Shown one piece after another: positions 32,249 to 40,981 of a stretch of 64,000 nt of DNA. The DNA comes from Ferruginibacter sp. Its GTDB lineage: Bacteria > Bacteroidota > Bacteroidia > Chitinophagales > Chitinophagaceae. The translations under genes and the position numbers were made by a program. The notes beneath the pieces are model-generated. The model was not told the origin of the DNA. It saw nothing but the letters and a program-made list of their open reading frames with translations, and made no database searches. Every line of letters starts with the position of its first letter. The first letter of the stretch is position 1. Location of the stretch: assembly GCA_017983695.1 (NCBI GenBank), contig JAGOAX010000007.1:1-64000 (forward strand), read 5' to 3'.

Positions 32249-33009
32249 ACCGCCAGTTTTACTTCAAAAACATTCTCAAAATTCCGTTTTATTTTTTCTT
32301 TGGCTTCGGTATAATCAACCTTTGCTCCCAATTCTTTTTCAATAGAAGTAACCTGTTTGTTTTGTATACCGCAGGGAATAATATTGTTGAAATAACTCAG
32401 GTCGGTATTTACATTCAGTGCAAAGCCATGCATGGTTATCCAGCGGCTGCAGCGTACGCCAATGGCACAAATTTTTCTTTCCCTGCCTTTTATGCCCGGC
32501 TCAATCCACACACCTGTTTCGCCGCTGCTGCGTTCGCCTTTAATGCCATATTCAGCAATGGATAAAATAATTACTTCTTCCAGGTTGCGGAGGTATTTGC
32601 CAATATCGGTATAAAAATTTTCCAGGTCTAAAATTGGATAGCCCACAATTTGCTGCAAGCCATGAAAAGTAATATCGCCGCCCCTGTTGGTATTAAAAAA
32701 CTGAATATTGTTTTGTTCCAGCTCCGCTTCACTCATCAGCACATTATCAATATTGCCGCTTTTACCTAAAGTATACACTGAAGGATGCTCACATAGTAAA
32801 AAATGGTTGGTGGTTGGTGGTTGGTGGTTGGTGGTTGGTAGTTCGTCGTCAGTAGTGAGTGGTGAGTCGTGAGTGGTGAGTACTGATTGCCCGTTTCTTA
32901 TGGCCGACTTTATTTTTACATTAGCCTGCAACAATTCTTCCTGGTAATCCCAGGCGGTTTTGTATTCAATAATGCCAAGGTCTTTAAATATTACTTCCTG
33001 CTTATCCAC
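32245..33009 (-). CDS. lipB: Lipoyl(octanoyl) transferase LipB, with a repeat-derived insertion
   Basis: 254 residues. Moves octanoyl from acyl carrier protein to lipoyl domains. Motifs: [26 protein letters not shown], Lys179 in RKICAIGVR, and Cys213 in IIPCGI, which fit the catalytic Lys/Cys pair. The motif usually seen as HGPGQ reads HGLQQ. Residues about 42-68 (Thr/Asn/Pro/His-rich) are encoded by simple tandem repeats: five copies of a 7-bp unit (32805-32839) and two of a 13-bp unit. The reading frame stays open. The start is GTG at 33007-33009; the nearby ATG is out of frame. Confidence 0.92.
   Translation of the reverse strand: MDKQEVIFKDLGIIEYKTAWDYQEELLQANVKIKSAIRNGQSVLTTHDSPLTTDDELPTTNHQPPTTNHFLLCEHPSVYTLGKSGNIDNVLMSEAELEQNNIQFFNTNRGGDITFHGLQQIVGYPILDLENFYTDIGKYLRNLEEVIILSIAEYGIKGERSSGETGVWIEPGIKGRERKICAIGVRCSRWITMHGFALNVNTDLSYFNNIIPCGIQNKQVTSIEKELGAKVDYTEAKEKIKRNFENVFEVKLAV
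32805..32839. repeat. Five perfect tandem copies of GGTTGGT inside lipB
   Basis: Unit GGTTGGT from 32805 to 32839. The 7-bp unit is not a multiple of three, so gain or loss of one copy would shift the lipB frame. Confidence 0.92.
32855..32881. repeat. Two direct copies of GTGAGTGGTGAGT inside lipB
   Basis: 32855-32867 and 32869-32881, separated by one base. Translated on the minus strand as part of [13 protein letters not shown]. Confidence 0.88.
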
Positions 33010-33027
33010 TGCAATTCATTTATTTTG

Positions 33028-33035
33028 CAAATATA
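33028..33035 (-). promoter_or_regulatory. -7 box for lipB
   Basis: TATATTTG on the minus strand, 18 nt upstream of the GTG start. No TTG at the ideal distance. Confidence 0.4.
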
Positions 33036-33087
33036 ATTGAAAACGAGTTGTTCGTTGAACTAACAACTAACTACCAACAACTAACAA

Positions 33088-34128
33088 ATGAACTTAGAAG
33101 AATTAGAGATACCTGAATCTGACGAACTGTACGAACGCCTCACCATCGTTATAGATAAAGGGCAGGATGCTTTACGCATCGATAAATTTTTAATGAGCCG
33201 TATTGAAGGCGCCACCCGTAATAAAATTCAGCAGGCAATTGATAATGAAATGGTGCTGGTAAACGAAGGGCCCGTAAAAAGTAATTATAAAGTAAGACCG
33301 TACGATAAAATTGTAGTGTACGATAACCGCAACCCCGAAAGCAGTGAGATCATTCCACAAAATATTCCGCTGGCAATTGGGTACGAAGATGATGACCTGA
33401 TGATAATTAATAAACCCGTGGGCATGGTGGTACACCCCGGCAGCGGCAACCCCAATGGTACTTTAATAAATGCTGTGGCGTATTATTTACAGCAGCAGCA
33501 ACCCGAAATTGACGAAAGCACCCTGCCCCGTTTTGGCCTCGTACACCGTATTGATAAAAATACCACCGGCCTGCTGGTAATGGCCAAAACACAAAAGGCC
33601 ATGGCCGATCTTGCCAAACAATTTTTTAACCATACTGTACACCGCCGCTACATTGCATTGGTATGGGGCGATTTTGAACAGGACGAAGGCACCATTACAG
33701 CCCATGTGGGCAGGCACCTGCGCTTTAGAAAATTATTTACCGCCTACCCCGATGGCGACCATGGTAAAGATGCCATTACCCATTACAAAGTGCTGGAGCG
33801 TTTTAATTATGTAACCCTTGTAGAGTGCAGGTTGGAGACCGGTCGCACCCACCAGATAAGGGTACACATGCAGCTGATAGGCCACCCGCTTTTTAACGAC
33901 GATTTTTATGGCGGCGACCGCATTGTAAAAGGAACCGTGTTTACCAAGTACAAACAGTTTGTAGATAATTGTTTTGAACTATGCCCCCGCCAGGCCCTGC
34001 ACGCCAAAGAGCTGGGCTTTATACACCCCACCACCCGCAAGCCCATGCATTTTGAAAGCGACCTGCCCGACGATATGAAAGCCGTAATTGAAAAATGGAG
34101 AAACTATATCGGGCATAAAGAGAGTTAG
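33088..34128 (+). CDS. RluA-family 23S rRNA pseudouridine synthase (RluD-like)
   Basis: 346 residues. An N-terminal S4 RNA-binding domain (about 20-85, ALRIDKFLMSRIEGATRNKI) is followed by the synthase domain with the catalytic-Asp motif HRIDKNTTGLLVMAKT and the later RTHQIRVHMQLIGHPLFND. It isomerises uridine to pseudouridine in 23S rRNA, probably the RluD sites, since the S4-plus-synthase layout fits RluD. It is divergent from lipB, with short direct repeats of ACTAAC in the gap. Confidence 0.92.
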   Translation: MNLEELEIPESDELYERLTIVIDKGQDALRIDKFLMSRIEGATRNKIQQAIDNEMVLVNEGPVKSNYKVRPYDKIVVYDNRNPESSEIIPQNIPLAIGYEDDDLMIINKPVGMVVHPGSGNPNGTLINAVAYYLQQQQPEIDESTLPRFGLVHRIDKNTTGLLVMAKTQKAMADLAKQFFNHTVHRRYIALVWGDFEQDEGTITAHVGRHLRFRKLFTAYPDGDHGKDAITHYKVLERFNYVTLVECRLETGRTHQIRVHMQLIGHPLFNDDFYGGDRIVKGTVFTKYKQFVDNCFELCPRQALHAKELGFIHPTTRKPMHFESDLPDDMKAVIEKWRNYIGHKES

Positions 34129-34449
34129 TTTTTTTGTTGACGGGCATTTGGAATACTGTTGAGCATCGTTGTGTCACTCACTTGTACGGCATACCATTAT
34201 GGAACTTTTATTGTAGCGGAGATATTGGTAAATGGATAGAGAAAGACCAAAGCTGGAATCTTAAAACTTGCGTTTTTTGTATTGTTTTTATGTATAAATT
34301 TATAAATCAAACTTGTAGACAACACTAGTTTTGAACTTGCGAATATTTAGGAGTTGTCGGCAATACTTTAATATGCAGTTGAGTTTTATTGAAAGGTTTT
34401 TATTAATCTTCAAAGAATGCTTTTCATAATTTTTTAAAAAATAAATTAC
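34129..34449. other. 321-nt gap without a supported gene
   Basis: AT-rich towards the right. One 64-codon open frame starts at 34134 but lacks any recognisable feature. No terminator with a clean stem is seen after the pseudouridine synthase gene. An 8-mer, GTTGTGTC, recurs in the next gap (about 35052), too short to call a repeat. Confidence 0.4.
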
Positions 34450-34992
34450 ATGCCTGAACAAATTATAACATCAAATATGGTAGAGACAATAAAACTTATT
34501 GGTGCATTCGCAGGTCTAACCGCTCTAGGGTTAAAAATTTTCGAAGAGGTTATGGGATATATTCAAATAAAAGTATCAAGCAGTTATTTGAATGATGCAT
34601 ATTTAATAAATACAGAAGTTGAAAATAGCAGTAAATGGAGCAGAAAAAAGATTGATAATGCATTTTTAATAATTTCTCCGGAGAATACTAACATTCTGAA
34701 AACTGGAGCAAGAATCACATTGAATCTGAACCCAACTAATACTATTAGAAGCACTAATGATTTTAAAAATTTTACTAGCGATCTACCCATTTATTTATCA
34801 GGGGGGTACGCATTTATTCCCTTGGACTTTTATTATAGTGAGAACATCGCAATCGGAGACGAAAAATTGACTTATTCATGTTCCATCGATAGATCTCAAT
34901 TACAGCCAGGATCGTATTCCGTCCGATTTTATGTATTTGATAAAAAACGCTATCACAGATCGACTCAAAGTTTAATGACAATAGTAAATTAG
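34450..34992 (+). CDS. Hypothetical protein with one N-terminal membrane segment
   Basis: 180 residues, not recognised. A hydrophobic segment at about 14-29 (TIKLIGAFAGLTALGLKIF) may anchor it; the rest looks beta-rich (ARITLNLNPTNTIRS, YTFIP-like patterns, SVRFYVFDKKRYHRS). Base composition is low in GC compared with the genes to the left, and it is flanked by long non-coding gaps, suggesting an accessory, lineage-specific gene. Confidence 0.55.
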   Translation: MPEQIITSNMVETIKLIGAFAGLTALGLKIFEEVMGYIQIKVSSSYLNDAYLINTEVENSSKWSRKKIDNAFLIISPENTNILKTGARITLNLNPTNTIRSTNDFKNFTSDLPIYLSGGYAFIPLDFYYSENIAIGDEKLTYSCSIDRSQLQPGSYSVRFYVFDKKRYHRSTQSLMTIVN

Positions 34993-35112
34993 ACTTACCC
35001 ATTTAGCCACTGTTGGTATTCCTCACCAATCTTCGCTACCTTCCCCGCCGTTGTTGTGTCTATTGACCAACAATGAATAGTTCCCCCAGTCTGACATCTT
35101 TAAAATATTATT

Positions 35113-35979
35113 ATGAAAATTTTCCTTTTGTTGTTTGTTTTCTACTATTTCTCTTTTTCTCCAAAGCAAAACGATACTCAACGAGTATTTGATGTTCACA
35201 TTCACGGTAGCAGTGATTTACCTGATCAGTTGTTTAAATTAGAACAAGCTGGCGTATATAAGGCAGCAATAAGTACTTCATGGGATTTACAAAACAGCTA
35301 TCGAGGTAAATCAAAAGTAAATCTTTTATTTGGCCTCATGTTTCCTTGTCCAAATGGGAAAGTACCCTATAGTCTTCAATCATGTTATCAAAACGGACAG
35401 GACTGGCCGGCAATCGAATGGGTAGAGGGGCAAATAAAAGAAGGCAAAATTGACTTTTTGGGGGAGGTTTTAAGTGAGTATTATGGCATTTCTTCTTCCG
35501 ACTCTTTATTGTTTCCATATTACTCTTTAGCGGAAAAATATTCACTTCCAGTAGGTATTCATACGGGTGGAGCTGGCCCAAATCATGGCTGTCCAAATTT
35601 TAAAATAGAACTGGGCAATCCTTTACTACTGGAAAAAATATTTACCCGGTTTCCTCAATTAAAAGTTTGGATCATGCACGGTGGGGATCAGTATTATAAA
35701 GAAACAGTTACTGTTATGACTCAAAACAAACAGACTTATGCAGATATTTCAGTAATTTCTAATCCTGAGATAGTACCATTAGTACAATTTAAGATCATAA
35801 TGAAAACTTTTATAGAAGCAGGTTTAGAAGATCGCATTATGTTTGGAACGGACAATGGAGATATCAAAAAGGTGATTGCTTCTCTTGAAAACCTTGATTT
35901 TTTGTCTAAGGAACAAAAGGACAAAATCTTCTACCAAAATGCTGAACATTTCTTCACCAGTACTAAGAAAACAAGATAA
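35113..35979 (+). CDS. Exported amidohydrolase-family (amidohydrolase_2) protein
   Basis: 288 residues. N-terminal signal segment (KIFLLLFVFYYFSFS), then a TIM-barrel metal hydrolase: FDVHIHGSSD (metal His pair), VGIHTGGAGPNHG, WIMHGGDQYY and MFGTDNGD (catalytic Asp). Related enzymes are decarboxylases or hydrolases of small organic acids; the substrate is not evident. It is flanked by gaps of 120 and 254 nt. Confidence 0.78.
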   Translation: MKIFLLLFVFYYFSFSPKQNDTQRVFDVHIHGSSDLPDQLFKLEQAGVYKAAISTSWDLQNSYRGKSKVNLLFGLMFPCPNGKVPYSLQSCYQNGQDWPAIEWVEGQIKEGKIDFLGEVLSEYYGISSSDSLLFPYYSLAEKYSLPVGIHTGGAGPNHGCPNFKIELGNPLLLEKIFTRFPQLKVWIMHGGDQYYKETVTVMTQNKQTYADISVISNPEIVPLVQFKIIMKTFIEAGLEDRIMFGTDNGDIKKVIASLENLDFLSKEQKDKIFYQNAEHFFTSTKKTR

Positions 35980-36200
35980 TATTTTTTAACAGTTACCAGC
36001 ACTTCAGCCAAAAGATTTTGGGGTTTTCACACAACTCCCCTCGCCTCTTTAAAACCGTAACTGCGAAACCCTGCTGCAGAAAAGTGCTTTGCATTTAATG
36101 CTGCTAAACCCTACCTTTATTGTATGCCTTCGTCGCTGCTGGTGTTCTGAATTCGACTGAACACGTAATATTCCACCGCACAGTCCTCAAGCAATTTTAT

Positions 36201-36208
36201 TAGTTTTG
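36201..36208 (+). promoter_or_regulatory. -7 box for the secreted protein at 36234
   Basis: TAGTTTTG, 25 nt before the TTG start. The remaining part of the 254-nt gap holds no feature I can support. Confidence 0.4.
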
Positions 36209-36233
36209 TATCAAAGCAGCAACACATTCAATC

Positions 36234-36857
36234 TTGAAAAAAAATATCCTCCTCATATTACTTTTGTTAAGCCTTAAAGCCATGCCGCAAACAAATATAC
36301 AAGGTGAATACTATTTCAGAAAAACCGAAATGGCTTCCGGCTTTAATTTTTCGGCCGATGGTAAATTTGAATTCTTCTTTACTTACGGAGCGGTGGACAG
36401 AAGCGCTGCCGGTACTTTTACAGTAAAAGGTGATACCCTGAAACTTAAAAGCAATAAAGAGCCGGGCAAAGACTTCAACATAACCGGTCAATCAAAACAG
36501 GGTAAAGGATATACCCTTAGCTTTAACCACGCCAACAAATATTTAACAGCCAATATTCTTTGCCTGTTTATTAAGGATGGTAAAGAACAAACTGCAACTA
36601 CCGGCAATGATGGAAAAGTGGATATTGACCTGCCGGATTGCGATACCATTTATGTACAGCATCTTTTATATCCCGATATACTCACACTTGTAAAAGACAA
36701 AGCAAATAATAATAACAATTATATCCTCTCCCTTAATACATCGCTGGAGCTGGTAAGTTTTAAAGGTATTGATCTTACTATTGTTGATGATAAAACACTC
36801 AGCTGCCCTTCCAGTTATTTTCTACCCATGCCCGATATCAAATTCATAAAAAAATAG
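36234..36857 (+). CDS. Hypothetical secreted protein
   Basis: 207 residues, not recognised. Starts at TTG (no ATG fits) with signal peptide KKNILLILLLLSLKAMPQ. The N-terminal part (GEYYFRKTEMASGFNFSADG, KFEFFFTYGAVDRSAAGTF) resembles lipocalin-like or DUF4488-like beta proteins, but I cannot assign a family. The -7 box 25 nt upstream supports the TTG start. Confidence 0.62.
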   Translation: MKKNILLILLLLSLKAMPQTNIQGEYYFRKTEMASGFNFSADGKFEFFFTYGAVDRSAAGTFTVKGDTLKLKSNKEPGKDFNITGQSKQGKGYTLSFNHANKYLTANILCLFIKDGKEQTATTGNDGKVDIDLPDCDTIYVQHLLYPDILTLVKDKANNNNNYILSLNTSLELVSFKGIDLTIVDDKTLSCPSSYFLPMPDIKFIKK

Positions 36858-36921
36858 AACGGTTCTATCCTGGCAGTCGTAAACCTGCTTTTACTATTTA
36901 AAAAGCTGATTGTAATAACTG

Positions 36922-37881
36922 ATGCTTATTTTCGCAATAAATAAACATTTGAAAAGCTACATGCAGGCAGGTATCCGGTATTTTATTAAAGTTGTTGTTT
37001 TAACCTGCAGCGTATGTTTATTTTCACTCGCTGTAAAAGCGCTTACAACGGATTCGGCAAAAGTTACTTCTACCCAACAGCAGGCCATTGATTATATTGA
37101 AAAGATAAACGAATTAAAACCAAGTGTACATTGGCCTAAAATAAAGCCAGGTTTATTTCTTAAAAACCTTAAGACCAATATTCATAACATTGTAAGCATT
37201 TACCCGGGCAGCAGTACTAATTTTTGTGGCTATGGTGCATTAACCTATTTGTTTTTACAGGACGATCCGCTGGGCTACGCCACCCTGTTACTGCAACTTT
37301 ACAATGAAGGAAAAGCTACGTTCAGGAATATTTCGTTCAATCCGTCGGCTGCCATAAAACGGGCAGCCGGGGCACTTAAATTTAAAGGCCTGCTTGATAT
37401 TAACCCGGCAGAACAGATGTGGTTTTTAATTCTTGCCGATCATTACAAAGGCTACCTTAATATTTTTAACCGCAAGTTTGACCCCGGTGACGAAAACCGT
37501 TTTTGGGCTTCGGTAAATTATGCCAAATTCAATCGCATGGGCAGGGATTTACTTAATTATAATTCCAAAGCAAAAGGCGCCGACCTGATGCGGCCAAGGG
37601 TCGGCAGCCTGTATAAATATATCAGCGAAAAGATGAAAACCGGCTCCGTTGTTTTGTTTATCAATAACCGCATTGTACATAAAAAAGACCATATTAAAAT
37701 TAAACTGGGCGTACCCACTCATTTTATTGTTGCCGAAAAAATAAGTATCGAAAACGATACCATTACTTTTATGTACTGGGATTATGGCCGAAAAACACAG
37801 TTGCAGGTATCCACTGCTTTTTTTAAAAGAATTGTATTTGGTATTACCTGGTTCACCAAAAAAGAAACCGATGCTGAATAA
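36922..37881 (+). CDS. Hypothetical exported protein
   Basis: 319 residues, not recognised. Hydrophobic N-terminal segment (FIKVVVLTCSVCLFSLAVKA) as signal or anchor. A patch STNFCGYGALTYLFLQDDPL followed later by THFIVAEKISIEN recalls papain-like fold proteins (Cys in FCGYGAL, His in THFIV), so a cysteine-peptidase-like domain is possible but unproven. The start may be the ATG at 36961, which leaves a better signal peptide. It overlaps the next gene by 11 bp, so they are probably co-translated. Confidence 0.6.
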   Translation: MLIFAINKHLKSYMQAGIRYFIKVVVLTCSVCLFSLAVKALTTDSAKVTSTQQQAIDYIEKINELKPSVHWPKIKPGLFLKNLKTNIHNIVSIYPGSSTNFCGYGALTYLFLQDDPLGYATLLLQLYNEGKATFRNISFNPSAAIKRAAGALKFKGLLDINPAEQMWFLILADHYKGYLNIFNRKFDPGDENRFWASVNYAKFNRMGRDLLNYNSKAKGADLMRPRVGSLYKYISEKMKTGSVVLFINNRIVHKKDHIKIKLGVPTHFIVAEKISIENDTITFMYWDYGRKTQLQVSTAFFKRIVFGITWFTKKETDAE

Positions 37882-38476
37882 AAGAACCTACATACTCATT
37901 TTATCATTAAGTGCAGGTTTACTTTTTTCCTGCTCACCCAAAAATATTTCAACAAAATATTATTACCAAAATGAAAAAGTGCTCGACAGGATTGAAGAAT
38001 CATATAAGTCACTTTATCCGCTAGGGCCATTTAACATAGGTTTTACCGACCGGGATTTTAAAACCCTTTCGCTGGAAATAATTACAGACACCCTGAGTTA
38101 TATTTATGAATTTAACATTGATGAAACCCGCCTGTCCGATACGCTTAAAGCTTATAACCTTAATACGGCAAAGATCAATACTTTAATTAAACAAATGCAT
38201 GATATCCGTTGCACCTGGATATCTTATTCTGATTATTATGTGGATGAAAAGAAACAGACGATGATACTGATGTCGATAAAACCTGTTGCATTGAAATCGT
38301 TGTTCGCCTATTCCAAATATTATGTGCTTACTTATTTTCCGCAGCCGCAATACTTCGACAGTGAAGGAAGATTATTGGATAAAAGAAAACTCCGCCGCCT
38401 GCGAAAAATAAACGGCGAAGTTTTTAAAAGAATAAATAATAAAGTTTGCTATTCCATTACCGGGCACTTTAGGTAA
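37871..38476 (+). CDS. Hypothetical lipoprotein
   Basis: 201 residues. The ATG at 37871, inside the end of the previous gene, gives a lipoprotein signal LNKRTYILILSLSAGLLFSC with the lipidated Cys. The body is mixed alpha/beta and basic towards the C-terminus (DKRKLRRLRKINGEVFKRIN). No family recognised. Probably works with the upstream exported protein. Confidence 0.62.
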   Translation: MLNKRTYILILSLSAGLLFSCSPKNISTKYYYQNEKVLDRIEESYKSLYPLGPFNIGFTDRDFKTLSLEIITDTLSYIYEFNIDETRLSDTLKAYNLNTAKINTLIKQMHDIRCTWISYSDYYVDEKKQTMILMSIKPVALKSLFAYSKYYVLTYFPQPQYFDSEGRLLDKRKLRRLRKINGEVFKRINNKVCYSITGHFR

Positions 38477-38496
38477 GTCTTATTTAAGGATACCAG

Positions 38497-38691
38497 TTAT
38501 GTTGCTTTATCCTTAGTATTCCTTATAAGGCCAATGCCTGAAAAAAAGAATACAGCACCCAGAATACCCGAAAAAATAATGGTCTTTACATTCCTGGTAC
38601 CTTCTCCGCCATTCATAAATTGTACACCTGCATAAATAAGGCCTGCAATACCCAGCAACGATAAAATAATTCCAAGTACACGCTTTTCCAT
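38497..38691 (-). CDS. Small two-helix membrane protein
   Basis: 64 residues with two membrane segments (RVLGIILSLLGIAGLIYAG and IIFSGILGAVFFFSGIGLI) and the loop FMNGGEGTRN. Similar short proteins of unknown function (DUF3185-like) are common in Bacteroidota. It is convergent with the lipoprotein gene. Confidence 0.65.
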   Translation of the reverse strand: MEKRVLGIILSLLGIAGLIYAGVQFMNGGEGTRNVKTIIFSGILGAVFFFSGIGLIRNTKDKAT

Positions 38692-38794
38692 AATTTTTTT
38701 ACAAGGTATACCTAATTAGGCCCGGCATAACATAAAGTGTGAATAATGTAACAATTGATAAGAATTGTGTAATACTGAAACGTGGTATAGATGA

Positions 38795-38802
38795 TAGTTT
38801 TG
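38795..38802 (+). promoter_or_regulatory. -7 box upstream of the coiled-coil lipoprotein gene
   Basis: TAGTTTTG followed by C, 103 nt before the ATG at 38906, implying a 5' UTR of about 95 nt. Confidence 0.4.
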
Positions 38803-38905
38803 CAGCTGTGATATTAACAAACATGCAATTACCCAATAACTAATTTAAAATACCTGCAGGCATCATGGCATGGATGCTGCCTTAAGGTTAAATAAAAATA
38901 TTAAA

Positions 38906-39562
38906 ATGACAAAGACAAAATTATTAATTGCAGCTGCCATCGTATCCGTTGGATTTACAGCTTGTAATAATTCTCCAAAGGAAGCTGAAGTATTAAATGT
39001 ATACGTTGACTCGGTTGAAAAGCTGACACCGGTTTATACTACCGAAAACTGGACCATGATAGACAATGGTTACCAGGAAAGAGTAAAGAAAGCTGAAGCA
39101 GAGTATGCAGCAATGGATGCTGAAGGAAAAGCAAAGGCCGATGCCAGCAAAGCAAAATACGAAGCTTTAAAAGCAAAATATGAACTTGCTATTAAAGAGC
39201 AGGATGCTAAAGCTGCCGCACTGGCACCAAACTTCCGTAAAGCTTTAAGAGACCGTTTATTTGGCGAAGGAAAAATTGGTGATGATATGCAGTTTTCATT
39301 TGTTACCGCAGACAATTTACTGGCTACTTACAAAAACTTTGTAGATGTGGTTGCTGATAACAAAAGTACTTACTCAAGAGAAGATTGGGACGAGATAAAT
39401 GTACTTTACGAAGCATTGGATACCCGTAAAAATGAAGTTGAAAAAGACTTGAAATCGGGAGACAATATGAAGATTGCCGGTTTAAAAGTAAGGTTTGCTT
39501 CAATCGCCTCAACACATAGAGGTGGTACCAAGGTAAAAGAGAACAACGAAGCAAAGCAATAA
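38906..39562 (+). CDS. Coiled-coil lipoprotein
   Basis: 218 residues. Lipoprotein signal LLIAAAIVSVGFTAC. The middle is a strongly predicted coiled coil rich in Ala, Glu and Lys (EYAAMDAEGKAKADASKAKY). No family recognised; a periplasmic structural or adaptor role is possible. ATG at 38906 is used since the TTG at 38870 would place the signal 12 residues in. A clear terminator follows. Confidence 0.75.
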   Translation: MTKTKLLIAAAIVSVGFTACNNSPKEAEVLNVYVDSVEKLTPVYTTENWTMIDNGYQERVKKAEAEYAAMDAEGKAKADASKAKYEALKAKYELAIKEQDAKAAALAPNFRKALRDRLFGEGKIGDDMQFSFVTADNLLATYKNFVDVVADNKSTYSREDWDEINVLYEALDTRKNEVEKDLKSGDNMKIAGLKVRFASIASTHRGGTKVKENNEAKQ

Positions 39563-39587
39563 GTTTGGGAATTATAATTTTAAAAAG

Positions 39588-39618
39588 AACGTTTCAGGCA
39601 ACTGAAGCGTTTTTTTTG
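39588..39618 (+). terminator. Terminator after the coiled-coil lipoprotein gene
   Basis: AACGTTTCAG (39588-39597), loop GCAA, CTGAAGCGTT (39602-39611), one G-T pair, then a run of T. Confidence 0.88.
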
Positions 39619-39682
39619 TGAGACAATTTTACTGTGCTGTAATCCTTTGCCCAGGCTGTACAAGAAATTAAAACTGCTTCAG

Positions 39683-39708
39683 GCAACGTTTGTATAAAAA
39701 ATGGTGTC
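39683..39708 (+). promoter_or_regulatory. Possible ECF-type promoter of the VWA lipoprotein gene
   Basis: GCAACGTTT with a 17-bp spacer (from GCAAC) to TGTC at 39705-39708. The same -35-like string GCAACnTTT and spacing occur before the two small RNA candidates; the -10 differs by one base (TGTC versus CGTC). Confidence 0.3.
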
Positions 39709-39725
39709 AGTTTAAAAAAAATATC

Positions 39726-40886
39726 ATGCGTTTATTATTCCGCCTTCTTTTTATATGCTTTCTTTTAACCTTCGTTTTTGCTTCCTGCACCAAATCGGAC
39801 CTGGGCAGTGCATCATCAGAAACAAAAATTGGTGACGGCAGCGCTGCTGTTGGTAATGGCGGTGGTAGCCAGACCGGAGGCGTATTAACAGCCGGAGAAT
39901 GGAATGATTTTGATAACTGGGATTTTTGGAAAAATCTGATGGCGAATGATACTTTTAAAATTTTTCAAACCAATTGGGGATTTTATGCCAATGAAAAATG
40001 GGCATTTACCGTTAAAGATGCCAACCATCTGCCTGTACCCGATGCAACAGTTGTAATACAATCGAACGGTGCAGTTTTATGGCAGGGCAAAACCAACCGC
40101 TTTGGCATTTTGCAAATACTCCCCGGTATATTATCATCAGCAGCAACAACAGCAATGCAATACACCGTGGCCTGCAATAACCAGGTATATGCTTCGGGCA
40201 GTTTAAATACTGCCAGCGGTAATATTGATGTGGCATTACCCATAAATATAAATGCAGCCACAAATGTTGACTTAATGTTTGTAGTGGACGCCACCGGAAG
40301 TATGACCGATGAAATAAATTATTTAAAAACAGAATTGCTGGATGTAATGAACCGTGCCGATAACCAGGTACCGGGCACTATGCGTTATGCTTCGGTATTT
40401 TACAGAGATTTTGGTGATTCCTATGTAACCCGTGCAACTGGTTTTACCACTACCAAAAGTACAGTTGTAGATTTTGTAAAAGACCAGAATGCAGATGGTG
40501 GAGGCGATTTTCCTGAAGCAGTGGAAGAAGCTTTAAAAACAGCCATGCAGCAAAACTGGAGTGTAAATGCCAGAGCCCGTATTTTATTTTTAATTTTAGA
40601 TGCACCGGTGCATGAAGACCCACGAAAAATAAATTTGCTGAAAGAGCAGGTAAAACTGGCGGCTGCAAAAGGCGTAATGATTATTCCTGTATCTGCCAGC
40701 GGTATTGATAAAGCCTCCGAATTTTTATTCCGTTTTATGGCGCAGGCTACTAATGGTACTTATACTTTTCTTACCAACCACAGCGGTATTGGCGGTTCCC
40801 ATATTACCCCAACCATTGGCAATTATCAGGTAGAGTTTTTAAATAACCTGATGGTAAGACTGATTACAAAATATGGTGGCAACTGA
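39726..40886 (+). CDS. VWA-domain lipoprotein
   Basis: 386 residues. Lipoprotein signal with LTFVFASC. A carboxypeptidase-regulatory-like beta domain (about 90-165, FTVKDANHLPVPDATVVIQS) precedes a von Willebrand factor A domain (about 185-380) with the metal-ion adhesion motif VVDATGSMTDEI and the conserved GGDFPEAVEEAL. It is likely surface- or periplasm-exposed, mediating protein binding. The ATG at 39726 is used. Confidence 0.85.
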   Translation: MRLLFRLLFICFLLTFVFASCTKSDLGSASSETKIGDGSAAVGNGGGSQTGGVLTAGEWNDFDNWDFWKNLMANDTFKIFQTNWGFYANEKWAFTVKDANHLPVPDATVVIQSNGAVLWQGKTNRFGILQILPGILSSAATTAMQYTVACNNQVYASGSLNTASGNIDVALPININAATNVDLMFVVDATGSMTDEINYLKTELLDVMNRADNQVPGTMRYASVFYRDFGDSYVTRATGFTTTKSTVVDFVKDQNADGGGDFPEAVEEALKTAMQQNWSVNARARILFLILDAPVHEDPRKINLLKEQVKLAAAKGVMIIPVSASGIDKASEFLFRFMAQATNGTYTFLTNHSGIGGSHITPTIGNYQVEFLNNLMVRLITKYGGN

Positions 40887-40981
40887 TTTTTTTAATACCT
40901 ATTTATTATTTAACTGTTACAACAAAATTGTTTTTATAAAGCTGCTGGTTATTCAGCAGTTGTTTACTATTTTGTTGTGCA

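Noticed and set aside
32805..32881. CRISPR-like or clustered repeat array
   Set aside because: Units are 7 and 13 bp, directly adjacent and translated within lipB; no spacers.
34134..34328. 64-codon open frame after the pseudouridine synthase gene
   Set aside because: No signal peptide, no motif, no promoter or ribosome site in place; a chance frame in a non-coding gap is more likely.
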